The notes under the pieces are model-generated. The model was not told where the DNA came from. It did no database searches and saw nothing but the letters and a program-made list of their open reading frames with translations. From Flavobacterium psychrophilum (GTDB taxonomy: Bacteria; Bacteroidota; Bacteroidia; Flavobacteriales; Flavobacteriaceae): a stretch of DNA of 34,037 bases. Position numbers and translations under genes: made by a program. Each line of letters begins with the position of its first letter. Position 1 is the stretch's first letter. Below are positions 25,529 to 33,453 of the stretch, piece after piece. The stretch is taken from the NCBI GenBank assembly GCA_022730285.1, contig DZCQ01000007.1:1-34037 (forward strand), given 5' to 3'.

Positions 25529-26686
25529 ATGCCATTTTATCACAAACTTGGAACTATTCCACCAAAGCGACATACACAATTCCGAAAATCAAACGGCGAT
25601 TTGTACTACGAACAACTTTTTGGAACAGTTGGTTTCGACGGAATGTCAACCAATTCCTATCATGAACAACGACCAACACAAGTAAAAGAAATCCGTTCGC
25701 AATATAGCGTTGCACCAACTATTGCAAAATCTAACAACATTCAATCCTATAAATTAAGAGGTTTTGAGGTAGAGCCACAAGATGATTTCTTGGAAAGTCG
25801 CAAAATTGTATTAACCAATTCCGATTGTCATATAGTTCTTGCCGCCCCTAGGAAATCAACAACCGATTATTTCTATAAAAACACCGATTCTGATGAAATG
25901 ATTTTCATTCATCAAGGTTCAGGAAAACTAAGAACCATTTACGGAAATCTCGATTTTAAATACGGTGATTATTTAATCGTTCCACGAGGAATTATCTACA
26001 AAATCGATTTTGATACGGAAGAAAATCGTTTATTCATTGTAGAATCTCATGCCCCAATTTACACCCCAAAACAATACCGTAATTGGTTTGGACAACTATT
26101 AGAACACGCACCATTTTGCGAAAGAGATATTCGTCGTCCATACGAATTAGAAACCAACAACGAATTTGGCGATTTCGTAATCAAAGTAAAAAAGAAAGAC
26201 GAAATTTTCGAAATGATTTATGCCACACATCCGTTTGATGTCATTGGTTATGATGGTTACAATTATCCATATGCGTTTTCCATCCACGATTTTGAACCAA
26301 TTACTGGTAGAATTCATCTTCCGCCACCAATTCATCAAACATTTGAAACATCGGCTTTTGTAATTTGCTCTTTTGTTCCAAGACTTTACGATTACCATCC
26401 ACTTTCAATTCCTGCACCATACAATCATAGTAATATCGATGCCGATGAGGTATTGTACTACGTTGATGGTGATTTTATGAGCAGAAACGATGTAAAACCT
26501 GGAAATATTTCGCTTCATCCTGCCGGAATCCCACACGGACCACATCCAGGAGCAGCTGAAAGAAGTATTGGCAAAAAAGAAACACTCGAGTTAGCCGTAA
26601 TGGTGGATACTTTCAAACCTTTAATGGTTACCGAAGAAGCTATGAAAATTGCAGACGACGATTATTTTAAATCTTGGTTGGACTAA
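25529..26686 (+). CDS. hmgA: Homogentisate 1,2-dioxygenase
   Basis: HmgA opens the ring of homogentisate to maleylacetoacetate, an aerobic step of tyrosine and phenylalanine breakdown. The protein has 385 residues, somewhat shorter than the roughly 430-450 residues of human and Pseudomonas enzymes. The C-terminal cupin carries the probable iron ligands: a histidine at H300 in NHSNIDADE with a nearby acid (D306 or E307), and a histidine in PHGPHPG (H336/H339). The segment GRIHLPPPIHQTFE is also characteristic. It is followed by hppD, 115 bases downstream, with two palindromic repeats between them. The product would pass to maleylacetoacetate isomerase and fumarylacetoacetase, neither of which is in the window. 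Confidence 0.93.
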   Translation: MPFYHKLGTIPPKRHTQFRKSNGDLYYEQLFGTVGFDGMSTNSYHEQRPTQVKEIRSQYSVAPTIAKSNNIQSYKLRGFEVEPQDDFLESRKIVLTNSDCHIVLAAPRKSTTDYFYKNTDSDEMIFIHQGSGKLRTIYGNLDFKYGDYLIVPRGIIYKIDFDTEENRLFIVESHAPIYTPKQYRNWFGQLLEHAPFCERDIRRPYELETNNEFGDFVIKVKKKDEIFEMIYATHPFDVIGYDGYNYPYAFSIHDFEPITGRIHLPPPIHQTFETSAFVICSFVPRLYDYHPLSIPAPYNHSNIDADEVLYYVDGDFMSRNDVKPGNISLHPAGIPHGPHPGAAERSIGKKETLELAVMVDTFKPLMVTEEAMKIADDDYFKSWLD

Positions 26687-26698
26687 TTAAATAATTAC

Positions 26699-26731
26699 AA
26701 CCCTCGCAGGATTTGAAACCCTGCTAGGGTT
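26699..26731. repeat. 33-bp palindromic repeat, copy B
   Basis: AACCCTCGCAGG and CCTGCTAGGGTT form an imperfect palindrome with two mismatches between the arms. It is 12 bases after the hmgA stop codon and is the first of two copies in the hmgA-hppD gap. Confidence 0.85.
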
Positions 26732-26749
26732 AGATTAAATTTACAACAG

Positions 26750-26782
26750 AACCCTCGCAGGGTTTAAAACCCTGCGAGGGTT
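26750..26782. repeat. 33-bp palindromic repeat, copy C (perfect)
   Basis: AACCCTCGCAGGGTTT and its exact complement AAACCCTGCGAGGGTT form a 16-base perfect stem around one central A. It ends 19 bases before the hppD start codon. As RNA it would make a very stable hairpin without a following T run, so it is not an ordinary terminator. Confidence 0.9.
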
Positions 26783-26801
26783 AAATAAAATTATATAAAA
26801 A

Positions 26802-27962
26802 ATGAGCAAAGAAGTAAAATCCGTAGAATACGGACTAGAAAAAATATTCAGTGGAGCACAAGATTTTCTTCCACTATTAGGAACAGACTATGTTGAATTT
26901 TATGTTGGAAACGCAAAACAATCCGCACATTATTACAAAACAGCATTCGGGTTTCAATCACACGCTTATCGTGGATTAGAAACAGGTTCAAAAAATTCTG
27001 TAAGTTATGTTTTGAAACAAGATAAAATCCGTTTGGTTCTTACAACGCCACTAAATAGTAGTTCACCTATCAATGATCATTTACGTAAACATGGCGATGG
27101 TGTAAAAGTAATTGCACTTTGGGTAGAAGATGCAAAATCAGCTTGGGAAGAAACAACAAAAAGAGGAGCTGTATCGTTTATGGAACCAACTGTAGAAAAA
27201 GACGAACACGGTGAAGTTGTTCGTTCAGGAATTTACACTTATGGTGAAACGGTTCACATTTTCGTAGAAAGAAAAAACTATAATGGTGCTTTTTTACCAG
27301 GTTTTGTAGAATGGAAATCCGATTACAATCCTGAATCTCTTGGACTAAAATATGTGGATCACATGGTTGGAAATGTAGGTTGGGGACAAATGAACCAATG
27401 GGTAAAATGGTATGAAGATGTAATGGGATTTGAAAATTTCCTTTCGTTTGACGACACTCAAATTCACACCGAATATTCCGCTTTGATGAGTAAAGTTATG
27501 AGTAACGGTAACGGAAGAATCAAATTTCCAATTAATGAACCTGCAAAAGGAAACAAAAAATCGCAAATAGAAGAATATTTAGATTTTTATGAAGATTCTG
27601 GCGTTCAGCATCTTGCTGTGGCAACTGATGATATAATTAAAACTGTGACGGGATTAAAAGCACGTGGCGTAGAATTTCTACCGCCGCCGCCACAAGCTTA
27701 TTATGATGATATTCCAAACCGATTGGGTGTTCATAGAGATATGATGAAAGAAGACATTAAAGAATTGCAAAAGCTTTCTATTTTAGTTGATGCCGATGAA
27801 GATGGTTATTTGTTACAAATATTTACAAAACCAGTGGAAGACAGACCAACTTTATTTTTTGAAATAATTCAAAGAATGGGTGCAACAGGATTTGGTGCAG
27901 GTAATTTCAAAGCCCTTTTTGAGTCAATTGAAAGAGAACAAGCAAAAAGAGGTACATTGTAA
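26802..27962 (+). CDS. hppD: 4-hydroxyphenylpyruvate dioxygenase
   Basis: HppD converts 4-hydroxyphenylpyruvate to homogentisate, the substrate of the preceding gene product. The 386-residue length is normal. Two VOC domains are seen, and the three Fe(II) ligands are in the C-terminal one: H187 in YVDHMVGNVG, H270 in GVQHLAVATDD and E354 in LFFEIIQR. The C-terminal GAGNFKALFESIEREQ that closes the active site is present. It lies downstream of hmgA on the same strand and the two form a tyrosine-catabolic unit. The palindromic hairpins between them may alter relative expression. No clear strong terminator follows, only a low-GC hairpin around 27974-27996. Confidence 0.97.
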   Translation: MSKEVKSVEYGLEKIFSGAQDFLPLLGTDYVEFYVGNAKQSAHYYKTAFGFQSHAYRGLETGSKNSVSYVLKQDKIRLVLTTPLNSSSPINDHLRKHGDGVKVIALWVEDAKSAWEETTKRGAVSFMEPTVEKDEHGEVVRSGIYTYGETVHIFVERKNYNGAFLPGFVEWKSDYNPESLGLKYVDHMVGNVGWGQMNQWVKWYEDVMGFENFLSFDDTQIHTEYSALMSKVMSNGNGRIKFPINEPAKGNKKSQIEEYLDFYEDSGVQHLAVATDDIIKTVTGLKARGVEFLPPPPQAYYDDIPNRLGVHRDMMKEDIKELQKLSILVDADEDGYLLQIFTKPVEDRPTLFFEIIQRMGATGFGAGNFKALFESIEREQAKRGTL

Positions 27963-28141
27963 TTCAAAAAACATTTAAAAAAGTTGCTTTTTAAAATTAT
28001 TTTGTGTTTTTTAATTTAGATTGTCTCGTAAAAAAATAGTTTTTAATAAATATTATTCAGTAGAAAGCTTTTTGAAGCGCTTATTTTTGATAAAAATATG
28101 TTAAAATTTAATTTTTACAGAATATAATTAATTTTATACCA

Positions 28142-28149
28142 TATCTTTG
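28142..28149 (+). promoter_or_regulatory. Candidate -7 promoter element for a small RNA or leader
   Basis: TATCTTTG is an exact TAnnTTTG match in non-coding DNA 180 bases past hppD. It overlaps a perfect 10-base palindrome, CTTTGCAAAG (28145-28154). The first stem of the proposed RNA begins 7 bases downstream, the expected distance to a transcription start. A good -33 TTG is not seen. Confidence 0.4.
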
Positions 28150-28155
28150 CAAAGT

Positions 28156-28264
28156 ATTACAAAAGGGTGGTTTCTTTTGTAATGTTAAATTTTCATAATT
28201 TATAGTTTTGGTTGGTTAAAAGCGAGAAACTCAGTCATGTTATTGGCTGAGTTTCTTGTTTTTT
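28156..28264 (+). ncRNA. Candidate small RNA or attenuated 5' leader, family unknown
   Basis: This stretch of about 110 bases has RNA-like structure: a perfect 10-base stem (ATTACAAAAG at 28156-28165, CTTTTGTAAT at 28174-28183) with loop GGTGGTTT, then about 40 bases of AT-rich linker, then a terminator hairpin. A -7 element lies just upstream. No sizeable open frame fits (only a seven-residue frame from 28182). It could be a stand-alone small RNA or a leader that ends early to control the DUF3108/kynA genes. I do not recognise it as tRNA, SRP RNA, tmRNA or a riboswitch. Confidence 0.4.
28222..28264 (+). terminator. Rho-independent terminator of the candidate RNA
   Basis: AGAAACTCAG (28225-28234) pairs perfectly with CTGAGTTTCT (28247-28256). 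The stem extends on both ends with wobbles to about 16 pairs around a six-base loop, followed by TTGTTTTTT. It lies 48 bases before the likely start of the DUF3108 gene. Confidence 0.7.
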
Positions 28265-28273
28265 ATACCTTTG
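28243..28273 (+). promoter_or_regulatory. Promoter of the DUF3108/kynA pair
   Basis: TTG at 28243-28245, then 20 bases, then TACCTTTG (28266-28273), an exact TAnnTTTG match. It is the best TTG/-7 pair in the window. The -33 part lies inside the terminator hairpin just upstream. It supports moving the downstream start codon to 28312. Confidence 0.6.
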
Positions 28274-28311
28274 GAATGAAATTTGTATTGCTACTTAAAA
28301 AAACAATTAAA

Positions 28312-29085
28312 ATGAAAATGAAATTAACAATAATAGCACTCTTTTTAAACTGTATATTATTTGCACAAAACTCTAGTGCTTTTGACGTGGGAGAATGGTT
28401 TAAATTCCGAATTCATTATGGGTTTATTAATGCAGGGTATGCCACCTTAGAACTAAAAGAAGCAACTGTTAATGACACAAAAGTATTTTATGCACAAGGA
28501 CATGGTTATACTACTGGTATGGCAAAATCATTTTTTAAAGTAGAAGATTTTTATCAAAGTTTTATAGACAAAAAAACAAGCAAACCTTATCAATTTCTTC
28601 GAAAAATAGATGAAGGAGGATATACCAAAAACCAAGAGGGATTTTTTAACCAAAGCACCAATAAAGTTCTTATCAAAGATTACAAGAGTAATACAGAAAA
28701 AACATTTGATGTTACCGAGAACATTCAAGACATTGTTTCCTCCTTCTACTATTTAAGAAATCACCCTAAAATAAACACTCTTAAAGTCGGAGAATCTATT
28801 CTTATAGATATGTTTTTTGACGATGAAATTGTTAAATTTAAACTGAAATTTATGGGTCGTGAACAAATAAGAACTAAATTTGGCAAATCAAATACCATGA
28901 TTTTTAGACCACTTGTACAATCAGGTCGAGTTTTTAAAGAAGAAGAAAGTTTAACCGTTTGGATATCAGACGACCAAAACAAAATTCCACTACGGATAAA
29001 AGCGGAACTAGCAGTTGGCTCTTTAAAAGCAGATTTAGAAACATTTAAAGGCTTAAAAGCTCCATTTATGACCATTCAAAAATAA
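28312..29085 (+). CDS. DUF3108-domain exported protein
   Basis: This protein of unknown function belongs to the DUF3108 group found in Bacteroidetes and Proteobacteria. I start it at 28312 and not at the in-frame ATG at 28237. From 28312 it begins MKMKLTIIALFLNCILFAQ, a proper signal peptide. The upstream codons run through a terminator hairpin and a promoter. The resulting length is 257 residues. The body is beta-rich (WFKFRIHYGFINAGYATLEL, KLKFMGREQIRTKFG, LTVWISDDQNKIPLRIKAEL), suggesting a periplasmic beta-barrel-like or lipid-binding fold. It ends four bases before the tryptophan 2,3-dioxygenase gene and is surely co-transcribed with it. Confidence 0.88.
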   Translation: MKMKLTIIALFLNCILFAQNSSAFDVGEWFKFRIHYGFINAGYATLELKEATVNDTKVFYAQGHGYTTGMAKSFFKVEDFYQSFIDKKTSKPYQFLRKIDEGGYTKNQEGFFNQSTNKVLIKDYKSNTEKTFDVTENIQDIVSSFYYLRNHPKINTLKVGESILIDMFFDDEIVKFKLKFMGREQIRTKFGKSNTMIFRPLVQSGRVFKEEESLTVWISDDQNKIPLRIKAELAVGSLKADLETFKGLKAPFMTIQK

Positions 29086-29089
29086 AAGC

Positions 29090-29995
29090 ATGTCAAATTA
29101 TAGTAAGATTATTCAAGAAATAGAAACAAAGTACCAAGAAATAAATCAAAAAACAGAAGTTCAATTAGAAGGTTTGCTGTGGTCTAAACCCATTACCTAT
29201 TGGGATTATATTCAAACAGACGCACTTTTAAACCTCCAAGTACAACGAACCACATTGCCTGATGAGAACGTATTTATCATGTATCATCAAGTGAATGAAT
29301 TGCTATTTAAAATGGTTTTGTGGGAAATTAAGCAAATATCTTATTGCAAAAACATCGAAGTCAAATTTTTTACCGACAGACTAATGCGAATTTCTCGCTA
29401 CTTTGATATGCTAACAACCTCGTTTGATATTATGGGAGATGGTATGGAAATAGAGCAATATATGAAGTTCAGAAACACGCTAACCCCAGCAAGTGGCTTC
29501 CAATCAGCACAATATCGATTAATAGAATTTTCTTCTACAGATTTAATAAACCTCATCGATTACAGATACAGAACTACAATAGACAGAAACACGCCATATA
29601 CACATGCTTTTGATCATTTATATTGGCAAGCAGCCGGGATAGATCATGCAACTGGCAAAAAATCATATCTTCTACAAGAATTTGAAAAGAAATATAAAAA
29701 GGCGTTTTTAGAATATATGGAAGAATATAACACCATTAACTTGTGGCAAAAATTTAACGAACTCCCAGAAGAAGCTAAAAACAGTCCAGAACTCATACAA
29801 GCAATGCGACATTATGACCATACCGTAAATATTACTTGGGTAATGGGACACCTAAATGCCGCAGTTAAATATATTGGAGATGGAGAAGCGACTGGTGGAA
29901 GCGATTGGAAAAAATATATGCATCCAAAACATCAAAAAAGAATTTTTTTTCCAGAACTTTGGTCAAAAACCGAATTAGAGCACTGGGGAGAATAA
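29090..29995 (+). CDS. kynA: Tryptophan 2,3-dioxygenase
   Basis: KynA is a haem enzyme that oxidises L-tryptophan to N-formylkynurenine, the first step of the kynurenine pathway. The 301-residue helical protein has the family segment MYHQVNELLFKM with the distal active-site histidine H66. FRNTLTPASGFQSAQYR is present, and the probable haem ligand is H244 in HYDHTVNITWVMGHL. The GEATGGSDW segment near the C terminus matches the conserved tryptophan-binding loop (GTGGS in better-studied enzymes). It follows the DUF3108 gene by four bases. The later-acting 3-hydroxyanthranilate dioxygenase is also in the window, at 1716-2255, while the intermediate genes are not. Confidence 0.96.
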   Translation: MSNYSKIIQEIETKYQEINQKTEVQLEGLLWSKPITYWDYIQTDALLNLQVQRTTLPDENVFIMYHQVNELLFKMVLWEIKQISYCKNIEVKFFTDRLMRISRYFDMLTTSFDIMGDGMEIEQYMKFRNTLTPASGFQSAQYRLIEFSSTDLINLIDYRYRTTIDRNTPYTHAFDHLYWQAAGIDHATGKKSYLLQEFEKKYKKAFLEYMEEYNTINLWQKFNELPEEAKNSPELIQAMRHYDHTVNITWVMGHLNAAVKYIGDGEATGGSDWKKYMHPKHQKRIFFPELWSKTELEHWGE

Positions 29996-30148
29996 TACAT
30001 TTTCTATTGTTTTTTACTAAAAATCTAAAATATCAAGCCTGTTTTTACTAAATTTACAATTATACATTAAAAATAAAAGCAAACTCTTAACTTTTTGATT
30101 TTAAGTAAAAAAAAAGACTTTTCTTTATGTCAATTGCAATAAGCCTTG

Positions 30149-30156
30149 TATATTTG
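30149..30156 (+). promoter_or_regulatory. Candidate -7 element of the complex I operon
   Basis: TATATTTG matches TAnnTTTG and lies 27 bases before the nuoA start codon in a 188-base gap. The rest of the gap shows no gene or strong hairpin. Confidence 0.45.
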
Positions 30157-30183
30157 TAATAACAAAAAACAAATCACATACAC

Positions 30184-30549
30184 ATGCAATCTAATCAATT
30201 TGATTATATCCCAATTTTAATACAAATGGGATTAGCAATTGGCTTTGTTGTGGGAACAATTTTTATTTCTGGAAAATTAGGCCCAAAGCATTCTTCATAC
30301 AACAAAGATAAAAATTTTGAAAGCGGCATCGAATCCATTGGAAATGCCAGAATTCCTTTTTCTGTAAAATATTTTATTGTAGCCATACTATTTGTGCTTT
30401 TTGATGTCGAAGTTATATTTTTATACCCTTGGGCAGTAAATTTTAAAGCATTAGGATTAGATGGTTTTCTTAAAATGATTATTTTTATGATAATGCTCCT
30501 AATAGGATTTTTTTATATAATCAAAAAGAAAGCATTGGAATGGGAATAA
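30184..30549 (+). CDS. nuoA: NADH-quinone oxidoreductase subunit A
   Basis: NuoA is a small membrane subunit of respiratory complex I, near the quinone site. The 121-residue length fits. Three membrane segments are visible, at about residues 10-30, 62-82 and 95-113. The family signature is KNFESGIESIGNARIPFSVKYF, with FVLFDVEVIFLYPW in the second segment. It is the first gene of a run with the order nuoA-B-C-D-E-F, the standard order for complex I. The gap to nuoB is 40 bases. Confidence 0.96.
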   Translation: MQSNQFDYIPILIQMGLAIGFVVGTIFISGKLGPKHSSYNKDKNFESGIESIGNARIPFSVKYFIVAILFVLFDVEVIFLYPWAVNFKALGLDGFLKMIIFMIMLLIGFFYIIKKKALEWE

Positions 30550-30589
30550 AAGTGATTTTTTCCAAAATAAAAATTTAAGTATTACACTT

Positions 30590-31132
30590 ATGAACAAACC
30601 AAATATAGTTACTCCACCAGAAGGGGTTACAGGCGAAGGTTTTTTTGCTACAAAACTTAACGATGTTGTTGGACTAGCACGAGCCAATTCTCTATGGCCA
30701 TTGCCGTTTGCCACTTCTTGCTGTGGTATAGAATTTATGGCAACCATGGCGTCACATTACGACTTGGCACGATTTGGATCAGAAAGAGTAAGTTTTTCTC
30801 CTCGCCAAGCAGATATGTTAATGGTAATGGGGACAATATCTAAAAAAATGGCACCAATATTACGACAAGTATATGAACAAATGGCAGAGCCTAGATGGGT
30901 AATGGCAGTGGGGGCTTGTGCTAGTTCAGGTGGTGTTTTTGATACTTACTCCGTTTTACAAGGAATAGATAAAGTAATTCCTGTTGATGTTTATGTGCCT
31001 GGTTGCCCTCCACGACCAGAACAAATTGTAGATGGAGTAATGCAACTTCAAGAAATTGTAAAAAACGAATCTGTTCGCAGAAGAAGTTCTCCTGAATACA
31101 TAGAACTATTAGCATCCTATAATATTAAATAA
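30590..31132 (+). CDS. nuoB: NADH-quinone oxidoreductase subunit B
   Basis: NuoB carries the terminal [4Fe-4S] cluster N2 that hands electrons to quinone. The 180-residue protein has the four ligands in the expected pattern: adjacent C44 and C45 in ATSCCGIEFMA, C110 in VGACASSGG and C139 in VPGCPPRPEQ. It faces NuoD at the quinone site. The gene is one base ahead of nuoC, so translation is probably coupled. Confidence 0.97.
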   Translation: MNKPNIVTPPEGVTGEGFFATKLNDVVGLARANSLWPLPFATSCCGIEFMATMASHYDLARFGSERVSFSPRQADMLMVMGTISKKMAPILRQVYEQMAEPRWVMAVGACASSGGVFDTYSVLQGIDKVIPVDVYVPGCPPRPEQIVDGVMQLQEIVKNESVRRRSSPEYIELLASYNIK

Positions 31133-31133
31133 G

Positions 31134-31652
31134 ATGGGATTAGAAATAAATATAATACAAGAAAAATTGACTCAAAAGTTTGAAAATAACGTTCAAAATT
31201 TTGAAATGAACAGAGATATATTTTCCTTTGAAGCAAGTAATGAAGTAATTTACGAAGTAATAAAATTTTTAAAAGAAGACTCTTATTTAAATTTTCATTT
31301 TTTAACAGATTTATGTGCTGTGCATTTTCCAGAAAATCCCGAAAATTCGCAATTTCAAACCGTTTATCATTTGCATAATTGGATAGAAAATACTAGAATT
31401 AGAGTGAAAACATTCTTAGATTCCAATCCAAAAACACCTACAATAACAAGCTTGTTTTTATGTGCTAATTGGATGGAAAGAGAAACGTACGATTTTTATG
31501 GAATAGATTTTATAGGGCATCCGCAATTGAAGCGAATTTTGAATATGGATGAAATGACTTCTTTTCCAATGCGAAAAGAATTTCCAATGGAAGACAGCGG
31601 AAGAACAGACAAAGATGACCGTTTCTTTGGGAGAACAGCACAAAATTTATAA
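31134..31652 (+). CDS. nuoC: NADH-quinone oxidoreductase subunit C
   Basis: NuoC is the 30-kDa-type peripheral subunit of complex I. The 172-residue protein has the signature ANWMERETYDFYGIDFIGHP followed by LKRILNMDE. It is separate from NuoD, unlike the fused NuoCD of E. coli. The start codon lies one base after the nuoB stop codon. The C-terminal extension is acidic and basic (DSGRTDKDDRFFGR). Confidence 0.95.
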   Translation: MGLEINIIQEKLTQKFENNVQNFEMNRDIFSFEASNEVIYEVIKFLKEDSYLNFHFLTDLCAVHFPENPENSQFQTVYHLHNWIENTRIRVKTFLDSNPKTPTITSLFLCANWMERETYDFYGIDFIGHPQLKRILNMDEMTSFPMRKEFPMEDSGRTDKDDRFFGRTAQNL

Positions 31653-31674
31653 AATAAATAATTCAACATTATAA

Positions 31675-32913
31675 ATGTCAGACTTATTATTATCACCAGA
31701 GCATCGATATGCTAAAATTATTGAACAAACTCGCAATGAAGACGGAAGCGAGCTTTCAATACTAAATCTTGGACCAACGCATCCAGCAACACACGGTATT
31801 TTTCAAAATATCTTGTTAATGGATGGGGAGAAAATTCTAGATGCAGAACCAACTATTGGATACATTCACCGTGCTTTTGAAAAAATTGCAGAAAACAGAC
31901 CTTTTTATCAAGTAAATGTTTTGACCGACAGAATGAACTATTGTTCTTCTCCTATTAATAACATGGCTTGGTGGATGACAGTTGAAAAATTGTTAGAAAT
32001 TGATGTTCCTAAACGTGCTCAATATCTAAGAATTATCGTAATGGAATTAGCTCGAATTGCCGACCACTTAATCTGTAACTCAATTCTTGGTGTAGATACT
32101 GGTGCTTATACAGGTTTCCTTTACGTATTCCAATTTAGAGAAAAAATATACGAAATTTACGAAGAAATATCTGGCGCACGGCTTACTACTAATATGGGAA
32201 GAATTGGTGGATTTGAAAGAGATTGGTCTGAGGTAGCTTTTAAAAAGTTAGATGCTTTCTTAACTGATTTTCCAATTGCTTGGAAAGAATTTGAAAACCT
32301 TTTCGAAAGAAACAGAATTTTTATAGATAGAACCGTTAATGTTGGTTCCATTTCTGCCAAAAAAGCAATGCAATATGGTTTAACAGGTCCAAACTTGCGA
32401 GCTACTGGAATTGATTATGACGTTAGAAAAGCACAACCTTATTCCTCTTACGAAGATTTTAATTTTTCTGTTCCTGTTGGAAAATCTGGCGATACATACG
32501 ATAGATTTTGTGTTCGTAACGCTGAAGTTTGGCAGAGTTTAAGTATTATTCGTCAGGCGTTAGACAAAATGCCCGCAGGTAATGAGTATCATGCTGAAGT
32601 ACCCGATTACTATTTGCCTCCAAAAGAAGATGTATATCACAATATGGAAAGCTTAATTTATCATTTCAAAATTGTAATGGGCGAAGTTCCTGTTCCTGTA
32701 GCTGAAATTTATCATCCAGTGGAAGGTGCTAATGGAGAACTAGGGTTTTATTTAGTAACCGACGGAAGTAGAACGCCTTATCGTTTGCATTTCCGAAGAC
32801 CTTGCTTTATTTACTATCAAGCTTATACCGAAATGATTAAAGGCGGAATGTTATCAGATGCCATTGTAACTTTATCTAGTTTGAATGTAATTGCAGGTGA
32901 ATTAGACGCTTAA
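31675..32913 (+). CDS. nuoD: NADH-quinone oxidoreductase subunit D
   Basis: NuoD is the 49-kDa subunit of complex I, homologous to the large subunit of NiFe hydrogenase but without its metal site, and lines the quinone cavity. The 412-residue protein has LGPTHPATHGIFQN near the N terminus (quinone-pocket histidines) and IGYIHRAFEKIAE. It also contains ELARIADHL and the GLTGPNLRATG and DYDVRKAQPYSSYEDF segments, and ends with SDAIVTLSSLNVIAGELDA. It is complete and lies 5 bases ahead of nuoE. Confidence 0.97.
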   Translation: MSDLLLSPEHRYAKIIEQTRNEDGSELSILNLGPTHPATHGIFQNILLMDGEKILDAEPTIGYIHRAFEKIAENRPFYQVNVLTDRMNYCSSPINNMAWWMTVEKLLEIDVPKRAQYLRIIVMELARIADHLICNSILGVDTGAYTGFLYVFQFREKIYEIYEEISGARLTTNMGRIGGFERDWSEVAFKKLDAFLTDFPIAWKEFENLFERNRIFIDRTVNVGSISAKKAMQYGLTGPNLRATGIDYDVRKAQPYSSYEDFNFSVPVGKSGDTYDRFCVRNAEVWQSLSIIRQALDKMPAGNEYHAEVPDYYLPPKEDVYHNMESLIYHFKIVMGEVPVPVAEIYHPVEGANGELGFYLVTDGSRTPYRLHFRRPCFIYYQAYTEMIKGGMLSDAIVTLSSLNVIAGELDA

Positions 32914-32918
32914 TAATT

Positions 32919-33449
32919 ATGAAAAAAACACAATATACTCAAGAGATAAACATAACGGAATCATTGATGAATCGCATCAATGAACTAATCAGTCATTATC
33001 CAGCAGATAAAAAGAAATCAGCCTTGTTACCCGTTTTGCACGAAGTTCAAGACGCTCACGACAATTGGTTGAGTATTGAATTACAAAATAAAGTAGCCGA
33101 AATCTTAGAAATTCTTCCAATTGAAGTGTACGAAGTGGTAACTTTTTATACCATGTTCAATCAAAGGCCAATTGGAAAATATATGTTCGAGTTTTGTCAA
33201 ACATCACCTTGTTGTCAAAATGGAGTTGAAGATTTAATGGATTACACTTGTTCGAAATTGGGTGTAAAAGTTGGCGAACCGACAGCTGATGGTTTATTTG
33301 AAGTTCGCGGAGTTGAATGTCTTGGTGCTTGTGGATATGCACCAATGATGCAATTGGGCGATTTCTACCAAGAACACCTGACAAAAGAAAAAATCGATCA
33401 GTTAATTGCTGATTGCAAAGACGGAAAAATCACTTTACACGATAAATAA
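32919..33449 (+). CDS. nuoE: NADH-quinone oxidoreductase subunit E
   Basis: NuoE is the thioredoxin-like 24-kDa subunit that holds the [2Fe-2S] cluster N1a. The 176-residue protein carries the four ligands as C93 and C98 (CQTSPC) and C134 and C138 (CLGAC). The family segment [14 protein letters not shown] near residue 42 is present. Four bases separate it from nuoF, which it pairs with in the NADH-input module. Confidence 0.96.
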   Translation: MKKTQYTQEINITESLMNRINELISHYPADKKKSALLPVLHEVQDAHDNWLSIELQNKVAEILEILPIEVYEVVTFYTMFNQRPIGKYMFEFCQTSPCCQNGVEDLMDYTCSKLGVKVGEPTADGLFEVRGVECLGACGYAPMMQLGDFYQEHLTKEKIDQLIADCKDGKITLHDK

Positions 33450-33453
33450 TATC

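Noticed and set aside
26699..26782. Paired palindromes read as a CRISPR array
   Set aside because: Only two adjacent units with an 18-base gap, a third isolated copy 13 kb away, no spacers of regular length and no cas genes.
25529..27962. Possible horizontal transfer of the hmgA-hppD pair because of the flanking terminator and internal repeats
   Set aside because: Composition and codon use do not look clearly different from neighbours by eye, and there is no integrase, tRNA or target duplication.
27974..27996. AT-only hairpin after hppD as a terminator
   Set aside because: The stem is nearly all A-T with a bulge, too weak to call with confidence.
28082..28089. TATTTTTG resembling a -7 promoter element
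   Set aside because: No TTG at a suitable distance and no structured or coding sequence starts just after it; the motif is frequent by chance in this AT-rich DNA.
28237..28311. N-terminal extension of the DUF3108 reading frame
   Set aside because: It overlaps a terminator hairpin and a good promoter, and the ATG at 28312 gives a standard signal peptide.
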